Shown: in pieces, positions 16,864 through 25,048 of the stretch
How the letters are laid out: every line of letters starts with the position of its first letter
How positions within the stretch are numbered: position 1 is the stretch's first letter
NCBI GenBank assembly: GCA_031376425.1
Contig: JANMDR010000166.1
Span: forward strand, 1-61,558
Direction of reading: 5' to 3'
From: JANMDR01 sp031376425
GTDB taxonomy: Bacteria > Pseudomonadota > Gammaproteobacteria > Burkholderiales > Usitatibacteraceae
Length of the DNA stretch: 61,558 nt
Position numbers and translations under genes: made by a program
The notes under the pieces: model-generated
Databases searched by the model: none
Told to the model about the DNA's origin: nothing
Seen by the model: the letters and a program-made list of their open reading frames with translations, nothing else

Positions 16864-18825
16864 ATGCAACCAGATTCGCCTCAGTCTTCTAGCCAAGATT
16901 CTTCATCAGATGCAAGCACCAACAAACCTCGGTCGCGTAATCGAGCGCGGCGTCCGTCAAACGCAGTGCCGTCGCAGCCAGCCCCGCAAAATGCCCCGGT
17001 GGTCCGTGTAGAAGGCTTGGCCGAAACTTTGCATGATGTGCGGCATGAGCTGGCGTTAATCTCGCACGCCACCAAATATAACTGGATCAACCAGCGCCTA
17101 ATTTTGTTGCGTAATGCGTTGATTGCCTTGAGTATACTGGTGATAGTTATCGTGATAGCGGTCGCCTGTTACCGCGAAGCCTACCGGCAAACCCTTACCA
17201 TTGCTGCTTTCGACGTTCCCGAATCCCTTGCTGAGCGCGGCTTGACGGGGCAGGTTGTTGCGAAAGCGCTGTTTGATGAACTCATCAAACGCCGTGATTT
17301 AGTCACTACGCTGGATAAAGGTGAGCTCAAAGGCGCGTGGGCGGAGAACCGTTCTGATGTGGCGATCCCCGAAGCTAAGTTCACGCTGCAATCGGTGTTC
17401 CGTTATTTACGTTACATGACGGGCAATGAAATTGCGGTTGACGGCGAATTCATTCTCGACGGCGATGATGTCACCATGAAAGTGCGTGTTGCCGGCAAAC
17501 CACCAACGATTGTCAAAGGCAAACTCGCCGCGTGGGAAACTTTGGTGGGTGAGTTGGCGCTGGGGGTGCTCGATGTCACCCAGCCCGCGGTGGTGGCTGC
17601 CTACCTCGGCATTAAGGCCGAGACGCCGGAAGACCTCAAAGCCCTCTCCAATCGTGTGCTCCGAATGTCGGCACAAGACCCCAAGCTCAGCGGCGCGGTG
17701 ATGTCGGTGGCCTACGACGCCTATGGGAATGCGCTACGGCGTCTGGGCAAACTCGACGAAGCGGTGCTCGCCTTCAATCAGGCGATGGCGCTGGACCCGA
17801 ACAATGGCGTGGCGGTGATCAATGCCGCGAGCGCACAGGGAATTCAACGCAATTACGATGAGTCGGGAAAACTTTTCAAACGTGCGCAGGCGATGCAGCT
17901 ACCAGACTCCGTGAAAATAAACGCGTTTACGATCTGGGTAGTGGGCGGTATAAACAGCGGGAATTGCGACGTGGTATCCGAAGCGCTGGAAGCAGCCCGT
18001 AAGTCGCCGGTTTACGACCCACAGCGATTTTTACTTCAAGAGGCCATTGCTATGGCGCGCTGCGATTACGAGGAAGCCCGCGCCACGGCATCGGTGGCAA
18101 CAGTCCTCTCGATGCACCCCCACATCGGGGCGATAGCCAACTTGCTTACCTCAATCCATTTCAATCGCCCGGAAAATCGCTACCGCGAATTGGGCATCCA
18201 GCTAAGTCGTGACGCCATTGCCGCTGGCGTGAATAACTCTTTCGTCTTTTCAAATCTGGCCGATGCACTCGTCGGCGTTGGCCGCATCGAAGAGGCGCGG
18301 GAAATCTACGGGCTTGCAAGACAGGGGACAGACACGAACCGCAGCCCTATGGTCAGGCAGCGCGCGCTGGAGTCTTTTGAGGCTCAGATTCACTACCAGC
18401 AAAAGGACTATGCAAAGGCTGATGAAATCTATCGCCGCCAGATCGTGGCCCAGCCTTTGCGGGAGGCGAAAGAGTTTTCAAGTTACGGCCTCATCAAGTT
18501 GGCAATGAACCAATACGACAATGCCATCGCGGTCTACAACGATGGCCTCAAGCGCCTACCGAAAAGCTGCCAGCTCTGGCAGGAACTGGGCACGGTGTAC
18601 GCCACCAAGGGCGATGTGGTGACCGCACTCGCCACCTTTGACAAAGGTATCGCCGCCGTGCCGAAATGTGGCTCGAACTACAACGAAGCGGCGCGTTTGC
18701 TCATCAAACAAAACCGCATGCCGGAAGCCAAACAAAAGCTCGATACGCTGATCAAAATCGCACCGAATTCCGACGGGGCGGTGATTGCGAAAGAGATTTT
18801 GGCGAGTGTCGGTACCAAATCCTGA
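16864..18825 (+). CDS. Membrane-anchored TPR protein, tandem copy 1
   Basis: Function unknown. The 653-residue product has a Ser-rich cytoplasmic head of about 75 residues and one transmembrane helix near residues 79-104 (LILLRNALIALSILVIVIVI). A domain of about 200 residues follows, beginning YREAYRQTLTIAAFDVPE, then RGLTGQVVAKALFDELIKRRDLVTTL, and including SVFRYLRYMTGNEIAVDGEF. After that come TPR-like repeats (GKLDEAVLAFNQAMALDPNNGVAVINAA and others), ending with AAVPKCGSNYNEAARLLIKQ. The family may scaffold protein complexes in or at the membrane. ATG 16864 is aligned with the other two copies; upstream GTG 16765 would add 33 unlikely residues. Confidence 0.8.
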   Translation: MQPDSPQSSSQDSSSDASTNKPRSRNRARRPSNAVPSQPAPQNAPVVRVEGLAETLHDVRHELALISHATKYNWINQRLILLRNALIALSILVIVIVIAVACYREAYRQTLTIAAFDVPESLAERGLTGQVVAKALFDELIKRRDLVTTLDKGELKGAWAENRSDVAIPEAKFTLQSVFRYLRYMTGNEIAVDGEFILDGDDVTMKVRVAGKPPTIVKGKLAAWETLVGELALGVLDVTQPAVVAAYLGIKAETPEDLKALSNRVLRMSAQDPKLSGAVMSVAYDAYGNALRRLGKLDEAVLAFNQAMALDPNNGVAVINAASAQGIQRNYDESGKLFKRAQAMQLPDSVKINAFTIWVVGGINSGNCDVVSEALEAARKSPVYDPQRFLLQEAIAMARCDYEEARATASVATVLSMHPHIGAIANLLTSIHFNRPENRYRELGIQLSRDAIAAGVNNSFVFSNLADALVGVGRIEEAREIYGLARQGTDTNRSPMVRQRALESFEAQIHYQQKDYAKADEIYRRQIVAQPLREAKEFSSYGLIKLAMNQYDNAIAVYNDGLKRLPKSCQLWQELGTVYATKGDVVTALATFDKGIAAVPKCGSNYNEAARLLIKQNRMPEAKQKLDTLIKIAPNSDGAVIAKEILASVGTKS

Positions 18826-18859
18826 TGTCCTCAATGGCTAGAGTGAAACGAGCGAACAA

Positions 18860-20782
18860 ATGACCACTTCAACGCAAGATGTCCCATCACCAGCGGCTGC
18901 TTTTTCTGCCGCTGACACGTCACCTGCCAAGCCAGGTGATGCGCCAACACCGATTCCGACGATGCGCGTGGAAGGGCTCGCCAACACGCTGGGCAATATC
19001 GACCACGAGCTGCAACTGCTTTCCCACGCCACTAAATACAACTGGATCAACCAACGGCTGATTCTGCTGCGTAACGCACTCATCGCTTTCAGCGTGCTGG
19101 TGGTCGTGGTGGTGACGGTGGTTGCGTGTTACCGCGAAGCGTATCGCCAAACCCTCACCATCGCCGCCTTTGATGTCCCAGAGAAATTGGCTGATCGCGG
19201 TATCACCGGCCAAGTCGTCGCCAAGATCTTGTTTGACGAACTCGTCAAACGGCGTGATTTGGTCACCACATTGGAGAAGGGCGAACTCAAAGGTGCTTGG
19301 GCGGAGAACCGTTCGGATGTCGCGATACCAGAGGCCAAGTTCACGCTGCAATCGGTGTTCCGTTACTTACGTTACATGACCGGTAATGAAATCGCGGTAG
19401 ACGGTGAATTTATCCTTGATGCCAATGGTGAGGACGTGACCATGCGCGTGCGCGTGGCGGGTAAAGCGCCGACGATTGTGAAAGGCAAACTCGCCAACTG
19501 GGAGGCGCTCACGGGCGACTTGGCGCTGGGCGTGCTCGATGTCACGCAACCCGCCGTGGTGGCCGCCTACCTCGGCATTAAAGCCGAGACACCAGAAGAC
19601 TTGGTCGCCCTCTCCAAACGTCTGCGGCAGATGTCGAATCAAGACCCGAAACTCAGCGGGGCGGTGATGTCGGTGGCCTATGTCGCATATGGCGACGCGC
19701 TTCAGCGGCAAGACAGACTTGATGAGGCCGTACTCGCTTTTGACCAGGCGATGACGCTAGACCCCAACAATGGGGTCGCGGTGATGAGTGCCGGCAATAC
19801 ACAGGCAAACCAACGCAATTACGATCAGTCAATAAAGTTATTCCAGCGTGCGCTCACGATGCAGCTACCTGATTCCGTCAAGCGATTGGCGTTTACCCGC
19901 TGGTCAACAGACGGTCTCAATGCCGGGAATTGCGACGTGGCCGCCAAAGCGCTGGAGGAAGCCCGTAAGTCGCCGGTTTACGACCAACTGCGATTTGTGA
20001 GTGCAGAGGCTAACGTTATCGCCCGCTGTGATTATGAGGAGGCTCGCGCCGCGGCACTAATAGCAAAACACGTCGCGATGCACCCCGACAACGAGCGGCT
20101 TGCCAACACGCTTCAGGGAATCAGTTTCAATCGCCCGGAGAACCGCTACCGCGAATTGGGTATTCAGGTCAGTCGTGATGCCATCGCTGCGGGCACGAAT
20201 GACTTTTTCATCTTACAAAATCTGGCTCGCGCGCTCATTGACTTTGGCCGTGTCGAAGAGGGGCGGGAAATCTACGGACGTGCAGAGGCGGCGGGAACCA
20301 TAAGCCGCAGCCCCAGAACCAGGCGGCGTGGCGCGGCGTCTATTGAAGGCCTAATCTTTTTTCAACAAAAGGAATACGCCAAGGCAGACGAGATCGTTCA
20401 GCGTCTGATTGCCGAGCAGCCGTTGCGGGAGTGGGGAGAGTTTTCGCGATACGGTCGCCTCAAGTTGGCGATGAACCAATACGATGAGGCAATTGCCGTG
20501 TACAACGATGGCCTCAAACGCTTACCAAAAAACTGCCAGCTCTGGCAGGACCTGGGCACGGTGTACGCCACCAAGGGTGATGTGCCGTCCGCGCTTGCTT
20601 CATGGGAAAAGGGCATCGCCGCCGTGCCGAAGTGTGGGCTGAATTACAACGAAGCGGCGCGTTTGCTCATCAAACAAAATCGTGTGCCGGAAGCCAAACA
20701 AAAACTCGATACGCTGATCAAGATTGCGCCGAATTCGGATGGCGCGTTAATTGCGAAGGAGATTTTAGCAACCCTTCCTTAG
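18860..20782 (+). CDS. Membrane-anchored TPR protein, tandem copy 2
   Basis: Paralogue of the preceding gene, 34 bases downstream, 640 residues, with the same plan. A short variable head is followed by HATKYNWINQRLILLRNAL with the membrane helix near 67-92, the FDVPEKLADRGITGQVVAK domain, then TPR repeats. The 200-residue domain and the last ~90 residues are nearly the same as in copy 1, including long runs of shared nucleotides. The TPR middle is more diverged (QDRLDEAVLAFDQAMTLDPNNGVAVMSA). An in-frame two-residue insertion (DANGED against DGDD) marks the shared domain. It probably lies in the same transcript as copy 1 and ends before a structured repeat. Confidence 0.8.
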   Translation: MTTSTQDVPSPAAAFSAADTSPAKPGDAPTPIPTMRVEGLANTLGNIDHELQLLSHATKYNWINQRLILLRNALIAFSVLVVVVVTVVACYREAYRQTLTIAAFDVPEKLADRGITGQVVAKILFDELVKRRDLVTTLEKGELKGAWAENRSDVAIPEAKFTLQSVFRYLRYMTGNEIAVDGEFILDANGEDVTMRVRVAGKAPTIVKGKLANWEALTGDLALGVLDVTQPAVVAAYLGIKAETPEDLVALSKRLRQMSNQDPKLSGAVMSVAYVAYGDALQRQDRLDEAVLAFDQAMTLDPNNGVAVMSAGNTQANQRNYDQSIKLFQRALTMQLPDSVKRLAFTRWSTDGLNAGNCDVAAKALEEARKSPVYDQLRFVSAEANVIARCDYEEARAAALIAKHVAMHPDNERLANTLQGISFNRPENRYRELGIQVSRDAIAAGTNDFFILQNLARALIDFGRVEEGREIYGRAEAAGTISRSPRTRRRGAASIEGLIFFQQKEYAKADEIVQRLIAEQPLREWGEFSRYGRLKLAMNQYDEAIAVYNDGLKRLPKNCQLWQDLGTVYATKGDVPSALASWEKGIAAVPKCGLNYNEAARLLIKQNRVPEAKQKLDTLIKIAPNSDGALIAKEILATLP

Positions 20783-20831
20783 TGCCTATTTTTGTGCTGT
20801 ATGGTGACGCACTTGTTGTAAGATAGAAGCC

Positions 20832-20886
20832 CTGAAGATGCCCTACCCCGCAAGGGGGCTACCTTCGGGTCGTAGCGCATCTTCAG
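20832..20886 (+). repeat. Structured intergenic repeat, copy 1 (possible terminator)
   Basis: The outer stem CTGAAGATGC (20832-20841) pairs perfectly with GCATCTTCAG (20877-20886). Inside are a CCCCGCAAGGGG hairpin and GCTAC...GTAGC around CTTCGGGTC, so it can fold as a branched structure. CCTATTTTT follows, so it may end the copy 1-2 transcript. A second copy in the same orientation is at 42284-42348. Confidence 0.7.
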
Positions 20887-20964
20887 CCTATTTTTCGGTG
20901 ATAATTTGATCCACGCCTGCGCCTTGTGACATTTCAGTACCCTCCATTATCCGAACCAATCACA

Positions 20965-22899
20965 ATGACTTCACACACACAAATTGATCCTGCGCCGTTG
21001 ACGCCTACTGACGTGACTGCTGCAGACGAAGCTTCGACAACTGCAGCTATCGACCTAAGTCACCAAGCATTGCCGCCAAGCGCAATGGTGCGGGTAGAGG
21101 GCCTTGCCAAAACGCTTGCGGGGGTCGATCATGAATTAAAGCTAATCTCGCACGCCACCAAATATAACTGGATCAACCAGCGCTTAATTTTGTTGCGCAA
21201 CGCCCTAATTGCGTTAAGCATATTGGCGGTGGTGATCGTGGCGGCGGTGGCGTGTTATCGCGAGGCGTATCGGCAAACCCTCACTATCGCCGCCTTTGAT
21301 GTGCCCGAGAAGCTCGCCGAACAAGGCCTTACGGGGCAAGTTGTGGCCAAGGCTTTGTTTGATGAGCTAATAAAGCGGCGCGAATTGGTCACCACATTAG
21401 AAGCCGGAGAGCTTAAAGGCGCATGGGCGGAAAACCGTGCGGACGTGGCGATACCGGAAGCTAAATTTACCCTGCAATCGGTGTTCCGTTATTTGCGCTA
21501 TATGACGGGCAATGAAATTGCGGTGGATGGCGAAATTATTTTGGATGGCGACAATGCGGTGATGAAAGTGCGCGTTGCAGGCAAGCCGCCAACAGTTGTA
21601 AATGGCGCGATGCGCGATTGGCAAAGCCTTGTGGGTCAGTTAGCTAATGGCGTGCTTGAGGTAACGCAACCCGCCGTGCTTGCAGGTTATATGGGTGCAC
21701 AATCGAAAACACCAGAGGATTTGGTCGCACTCTCGAAGCACATTGTAAAAATGCAAAGTGCAGCCAATCGGCCTAGTGGCGCAGTCATGTCGGTGGCTTA
21801 CGACGCTTACGGTAGCGCCCTACAACGCCAAGGTAAGATCGCTGAAGCACAGGCAGCGTTTGCCGAAGCGATGGCACGCGATAGCTCGAATGGGGTGGCG
21901 GTGATTAATGCCGCGAATGCCCAAAATTCGCTACGTAACTACGCAGAAGCGGCATCACTATACAAACAGGCTCAGAGTATGCGCTTGCCGGAAACTGTTA
22001 AGGAGAAGGCGTTGCTTCAGCGTATCACCGGCGCGACTAATGCCGGTGATTGTCCGACCGCTGGGCAAGCGCTCAGTGACGCCGAAGCGTCGTCGTACTA
22101 CGATGCGGCAACAAGCGGCGCGGTTGAGGCAATTTACCTTGCGCGCTGCGAGTTTGAGGAAGCGCGTGCAGTTGCACTGCTCGAAAAATTCGCTATATTG
22201 CATCCCGATTCACGTGCGCCGATGAATTCGCTTGGCTTAGTGCATATTTTTCGCCCTGAGAGCCGTTATCTTGACGCCGGCATTAAGGTATATCGGGCGG
22301 CAGTGGCTGCTGGTGTTAATGACGCGTTTATCTATGGCAATTTGGCAGCAGCGCTCGCTGAGAAAGGGGACTACGATGAGGCCGCTGAGCTGTGGAAACG
22401 TTCAATGTCATTGCGCATACAGTCAGGGCTTGCGCCACAGAGCGTGATGCAGGAAAGTTTTAATGGCGCAATTTATTACTATCAAAAAGACTTCGCAAAA
22501 GCGGACGCTGTGTTTCAACGCGTATACGCAGTAATACCGTTGCGCGAGGAAGGCCAATTTGTAAGCGTAGCGGGTGCAAAAACGGGATTAGGGCGTTTTG
22601 AAGAAGCGATAAAGCTTTACAATGATGCGCTAACCCGCCTGCCAACGAGCTGCAAATTGTGGCATGAGTTCGGCAGAATGTACGCCGCCAAAGGTGATGT
22701 GACAACCGCGTTAACAACCTTCGACAAAGGCATCGCCGCGGTGCCCAAATGCGGCCTGACCTACAACGCCGCCGCACGCTTACTTATCAAACAAAATCGC
22801 GTGCCGGAAGCCAAACAAAAGCTTGATGCGCTAATCAAAATCGCGCCGAACTCGGATGGCGCGGTGATCGCGAAGGAGATTTTGGCGGCTGTTAAATAG
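20965..22899 (+). CDS. Membrane-anchored TPR protein, tandem copy 3
   Basis: Third paralogue, about 644 residues, with a variable head, membrane helix near 74-99 (LILLRNALIALSILAVVIVAAVAC), FDVPEKLAEQGLTGQVVAK domain, TPR repeats and the shared C-terminus (AARLLIKQNRVPEAKQKLDALIKIAP). It is more diverged in sequence and codon use (more A/T in third positions) than copies 1 and 2. It is separated from them by about 180 bases with a structured repeat, so it may have its own promoter. ATG 20965 is aligned with the other copies; GTG 20926 is also in frame. Confidence 0.8.
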   Translation: MTSHTQIDPAPLTPTDVTAADEASTTAAIDLSHQALPPSAMVRVEGLAKTLAGVDHELKLISHATKYNWINQRLILLRNALIALSILAVVIVAAVACYREAYRQTLTIAAFDVPEKLAEQGLTGQVVAKALFDELIKRRELVTTLEAGELKGAWAENRADVAIPEAKFTLQSVFRYLRYMTGNEIAVDGEIILDGDNAVMKVRVAGKPPTVVNGAMRDWQSLVGQLANGVLEVTQPAVLAGYMGAQSKTPEDLVALSKHIVKMQSAANRPSGAVMSVAYDAYGSALQRQGKIAEAQAAFAEAMARDSSNGVAVINAANAQNSLRNYAEAASLYKQAQSMRLPETVKEKALLQRITGATNAGDCPTAGQALSDAEASSYYDAATSGAVEAIYLARCEFEEARAVALLEKFAILHPDSRAPMNSLGLVHIFRPESRYLDAGIKVYRAAVAAGVNDAFIYGNLAAALAEKGDYDEAAELWKRSMSLRIQSGLAPQSVMQESFNGAIYYYQKDFAKADAVFQRVYAVIPLREEGQFVSVAGAKTGLGRFEEAIKLYNDALTRLPTSCKLWHEFGRMYAAKGDVTTALTTFDKGIAAVPKCGLTYNAAARLLIKQNRVPEAKQKLDALIKIAPNSDGAVIAKEILAAVK

Positions 22900-23029
22900 C
22901 TATGAGCGAAAGCAAAAAGTAATTCTTACTTTCTGTTAGTAATGTAATTGCACAAGTATATTAGAAGAGGTTATGCGTCGAAAACGCATAGCGCTGGAAT
23001 GCGTAGAGACGCCCATATTTAGGACGTTT

Positions 23030-24352
23030 TCAGGATTTTTTAAAGGGATTACGTTCCGGTGCATCATCGTGTTCAATGCCCAGCAGTAGGCGCTTCATGA
23101 GCTTATTGAGCACCGGTTGGCGATGGCGCAGCAATACCCCAAAGGTTTGCGGTTTGGCACCTAGTGCCGCTTTTGGTTCAAGGGCGGTACGGCCAAATGA
23201 CACGCGTTTGGCACCAAGCGCTATCGCATCAGCTACACTGGCATGTAGCAGGCGTAAGTAAATAGGTAAGGTTGCAGCCGCATCGCGATCAAAACCGATG
23301 TGATAGGCAATGGCAGTATCGCCATCCATTACCGATATTAAGAAGCCTAAAATTTTGCTGTTTTGTTTGATGATGCTGCAGCGAAAATGCGCACCCGCAG
23401 CCGCTTCCAGTGCGGCGAAATATTTGGGCTGTAATTCAATTGGCCGGAAGTCGGCGTTCACTTGTACGGATTTATAGAGTGCAAAAAACTCAGTCTCAAA
23501 TGCGGCCAAGCCGGTTATATGCTCAACGGTGCAACCTGCTTCATCCATTGGTTTAAACGCGCCGTTTTTAATATTGGCGCGGTATTTTGATGCTAGGCTC
23601 GCTAAGTAATCGTCGTAGTTTTTCCACTCGGGGCGGAGCGCTAAAACCATATTGGGTTCAGTTTCCACATAGCGATAGCTCAGTGCCTCAAGCTGCGTTG
23701 CCTGCTGCGTGAACGGGGCGTGCAAATCTTTAATCATGACAAAATGAGTCTTGCCAACGAGCTTTTCCGCTTGGCGCACGCGGTACAGCACCTCAGCTAC
23801 ACCATGCCACGCTAGCTTAGGGTCGCAGCCTTCGGCAAAACTAATACCATGCTGACCAAAGGTGAGTAAATTGCCGCAGGTGAGTACCCGCTGCACGGTT
23901 TTTTCTTTAATGGTTTCCTTTGCATCCACCGCGATTTTATTGAAGGTGGGCAACCATTTTTTTGCTTTACTGATTGTTGCACCGGTGTTGGCAGCGCTCG
24001 CTTTTTCTGGCCGTACTTGGTCAAAATGAATTTCCGCAATTTGCATCACCATTGCCGCAACCGGCTCGCGATCTGCTCCCGTACCGTTGTAAATCAAGGC
24101 GTAGCGCGGGCGAACATTCAGCGGTAGTACCGATTCAATTTTTTCTAAATAATTGGGCGACATGAAAAAACTGGTGCTACCCACAATGGCGTTCCAAGCG
24201 GTTTTGTCGAGAAGGGTGATGGAATCAGCGATGGCGTATTGCAAATTTGCGGGGCCACTCAAGCGCTTGCGGGTGGTGTTTTTTTCGGTGATGGCGGCCT
24301 TCATTTGGGTTGTGGCGGCACGGGCTTTATCTACTAATTTCAATTCAGTCAT
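23030..24352 (-). CDS. FemAB/GNAT-fold acyltransferase-like protein
   Basis: The product is about 440 residues. It looks like the 'peptidogalycan biosynthesis'/GNAT-type family. A variable N-terminal region is followed by TCGNLLTFGQHGISFAEGC, YDDYLASLASKYRANIKNG, and RCSIIKQNSKILGFLISVMDGDTAIAYHIGFDRDAAATLPIYLRLLHASVADAIALGAKRVSFGRTALEPKA, a GNAT-like core of the kind seen in BioF2/FemAB relatives. The substrate is unknown. ATG 24352 has AAGGAA right upstream, which decides the start over ATG 24400. It begins four bases after the dgkA stop, so the two form one transcript. Confidence 0.7.
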   Translation of the reverse strand: MTELKLVDKARAATTQMKAAITEKNTTRKRLSGPANLQYAIADSITLLDKTAWNAIVGSTSFFMSPNYLEKIESVLPLNVRPRYALIYNGTGADREPVAAMVMQIAEIHFDQVRPEKASAANTGATISKAKKWLPTFNKIAVDAKETIKEKTVQRVLTCGNLLTFGQHGISFAEGCDPKLAWHGVAEVLYRVRQAEKLVGKTHFVMIKDLHAPFTQQATQLEALSYRYVETEPNMVLALRPEWKNYDDYLASLASKYRANIKNGAFKPMDEAGCTVEHITGLAAFETEFFALYKSVQVNADFRPIELQPKYFAALEAAAGAHFRCSIIKQNSKILGFLISVMDGDTAIAYHIGFDRDAAATLPIYLRLLHASVADAIALGAKRVSFGRTALEPKAALGAKPQTFGVLLRHRQPVLNKLMKRLLLGIEHDDAPERNPFKKS

Positions 24353-24356
24353 TTCC

Positions 24357-24800
24357 TTAAAATAGCCGTAATACGGCGGGGGCAACAATAGGGCCAACAA
24401 TCAAAATCCAAGCCGAGAGCATAAACAATACTGTCAATAAAACAGCGGCGCTGCCAAGGTCTTTTGCACGCCCAGAAAGCGGATGGCGTTCTGTTGACAC
24501 CCGATCAACCACAGCCTCGACAGCTGAATTTAGCAGCTCAACGATCAGCAGTAAAAAATGACTACCTAATAATACGGTTTTTTCTAACAAGGTAATCGGC
24601 AAAAACCACAATGCTATTGTCGCCGGAATGACTAAAATCAGCTCTTGGCGAAACGCCGCCTCATAGCGTAGCGCGTGGCTTAGGCCTTGAATAGAATAGC
24701 CAAATGCTTTGCCAATGCGGGCAAAGCCACCGGTGCTTTTGAGCGCGTTGGCGTCCGCATTAGCGTTACTTGATTTGTTATTGTCTTGGTCTTTTTGCAT
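24357..24800 (-). CDS. dgkA: Diacylglycerol kinase
   Basis: Inner-membrane enzyme phosphorylating diacylglycerol to phosphatidic acid, recycling lipid released by envelope glycan synthesis. The 147-residue product has about 25 extra polar N-terminal residues, then GFARIGKAFGYSIQGLSHALRYEAAFRQE. Three helices follow, with the signature ELLNSAVEAVVDRVS and HPLSGRAKDLGSAAV. The family is usually 120-130 residues. It is coupled to the downstream acyltransferase-like gene. Confidence 0.93.
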   Translation of the reverse strand: MQKDQDNNKSSNANADANALKSTGGFARIGKAFGYSIQGLSHALRYEAAFRQELILVIPATIALWFLPITLLEKTVLLGSHFLLLIVELLNSAVEAVVDRVSTERHPLSGRAKDLGSAAVLLTVLFMLSAWILIVGPIVAPAVLRLF

Positions 24801-25048
24801 AAGAATGGTTTACAGAGATTGATTTAGCTAATTTTTGGGGAAGTGGGAACTTATATGCCAAAAATCATCTTACCGTATATTACTAACGTAACCGACATTG
24901 CGGCGCTCTGTCTTGTAGTTTTGTGGTGTTGTAATTTAATGCGCCAAGACTGCTCAACTTGAAATTGCGCAACATCTACCCTTAATCAGGAGTAAACTTC
25001 GCGGCTATGTCATTTTTTGTAATTTCGTATTTCAAACTGGAGATTCCT

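Noticed and set aside
22972..22990. TATGCGT/ACGCATA hairpin after TPR copy 3 as a terminator
   Set aside because: Short stem with no T-run after it on either strand.
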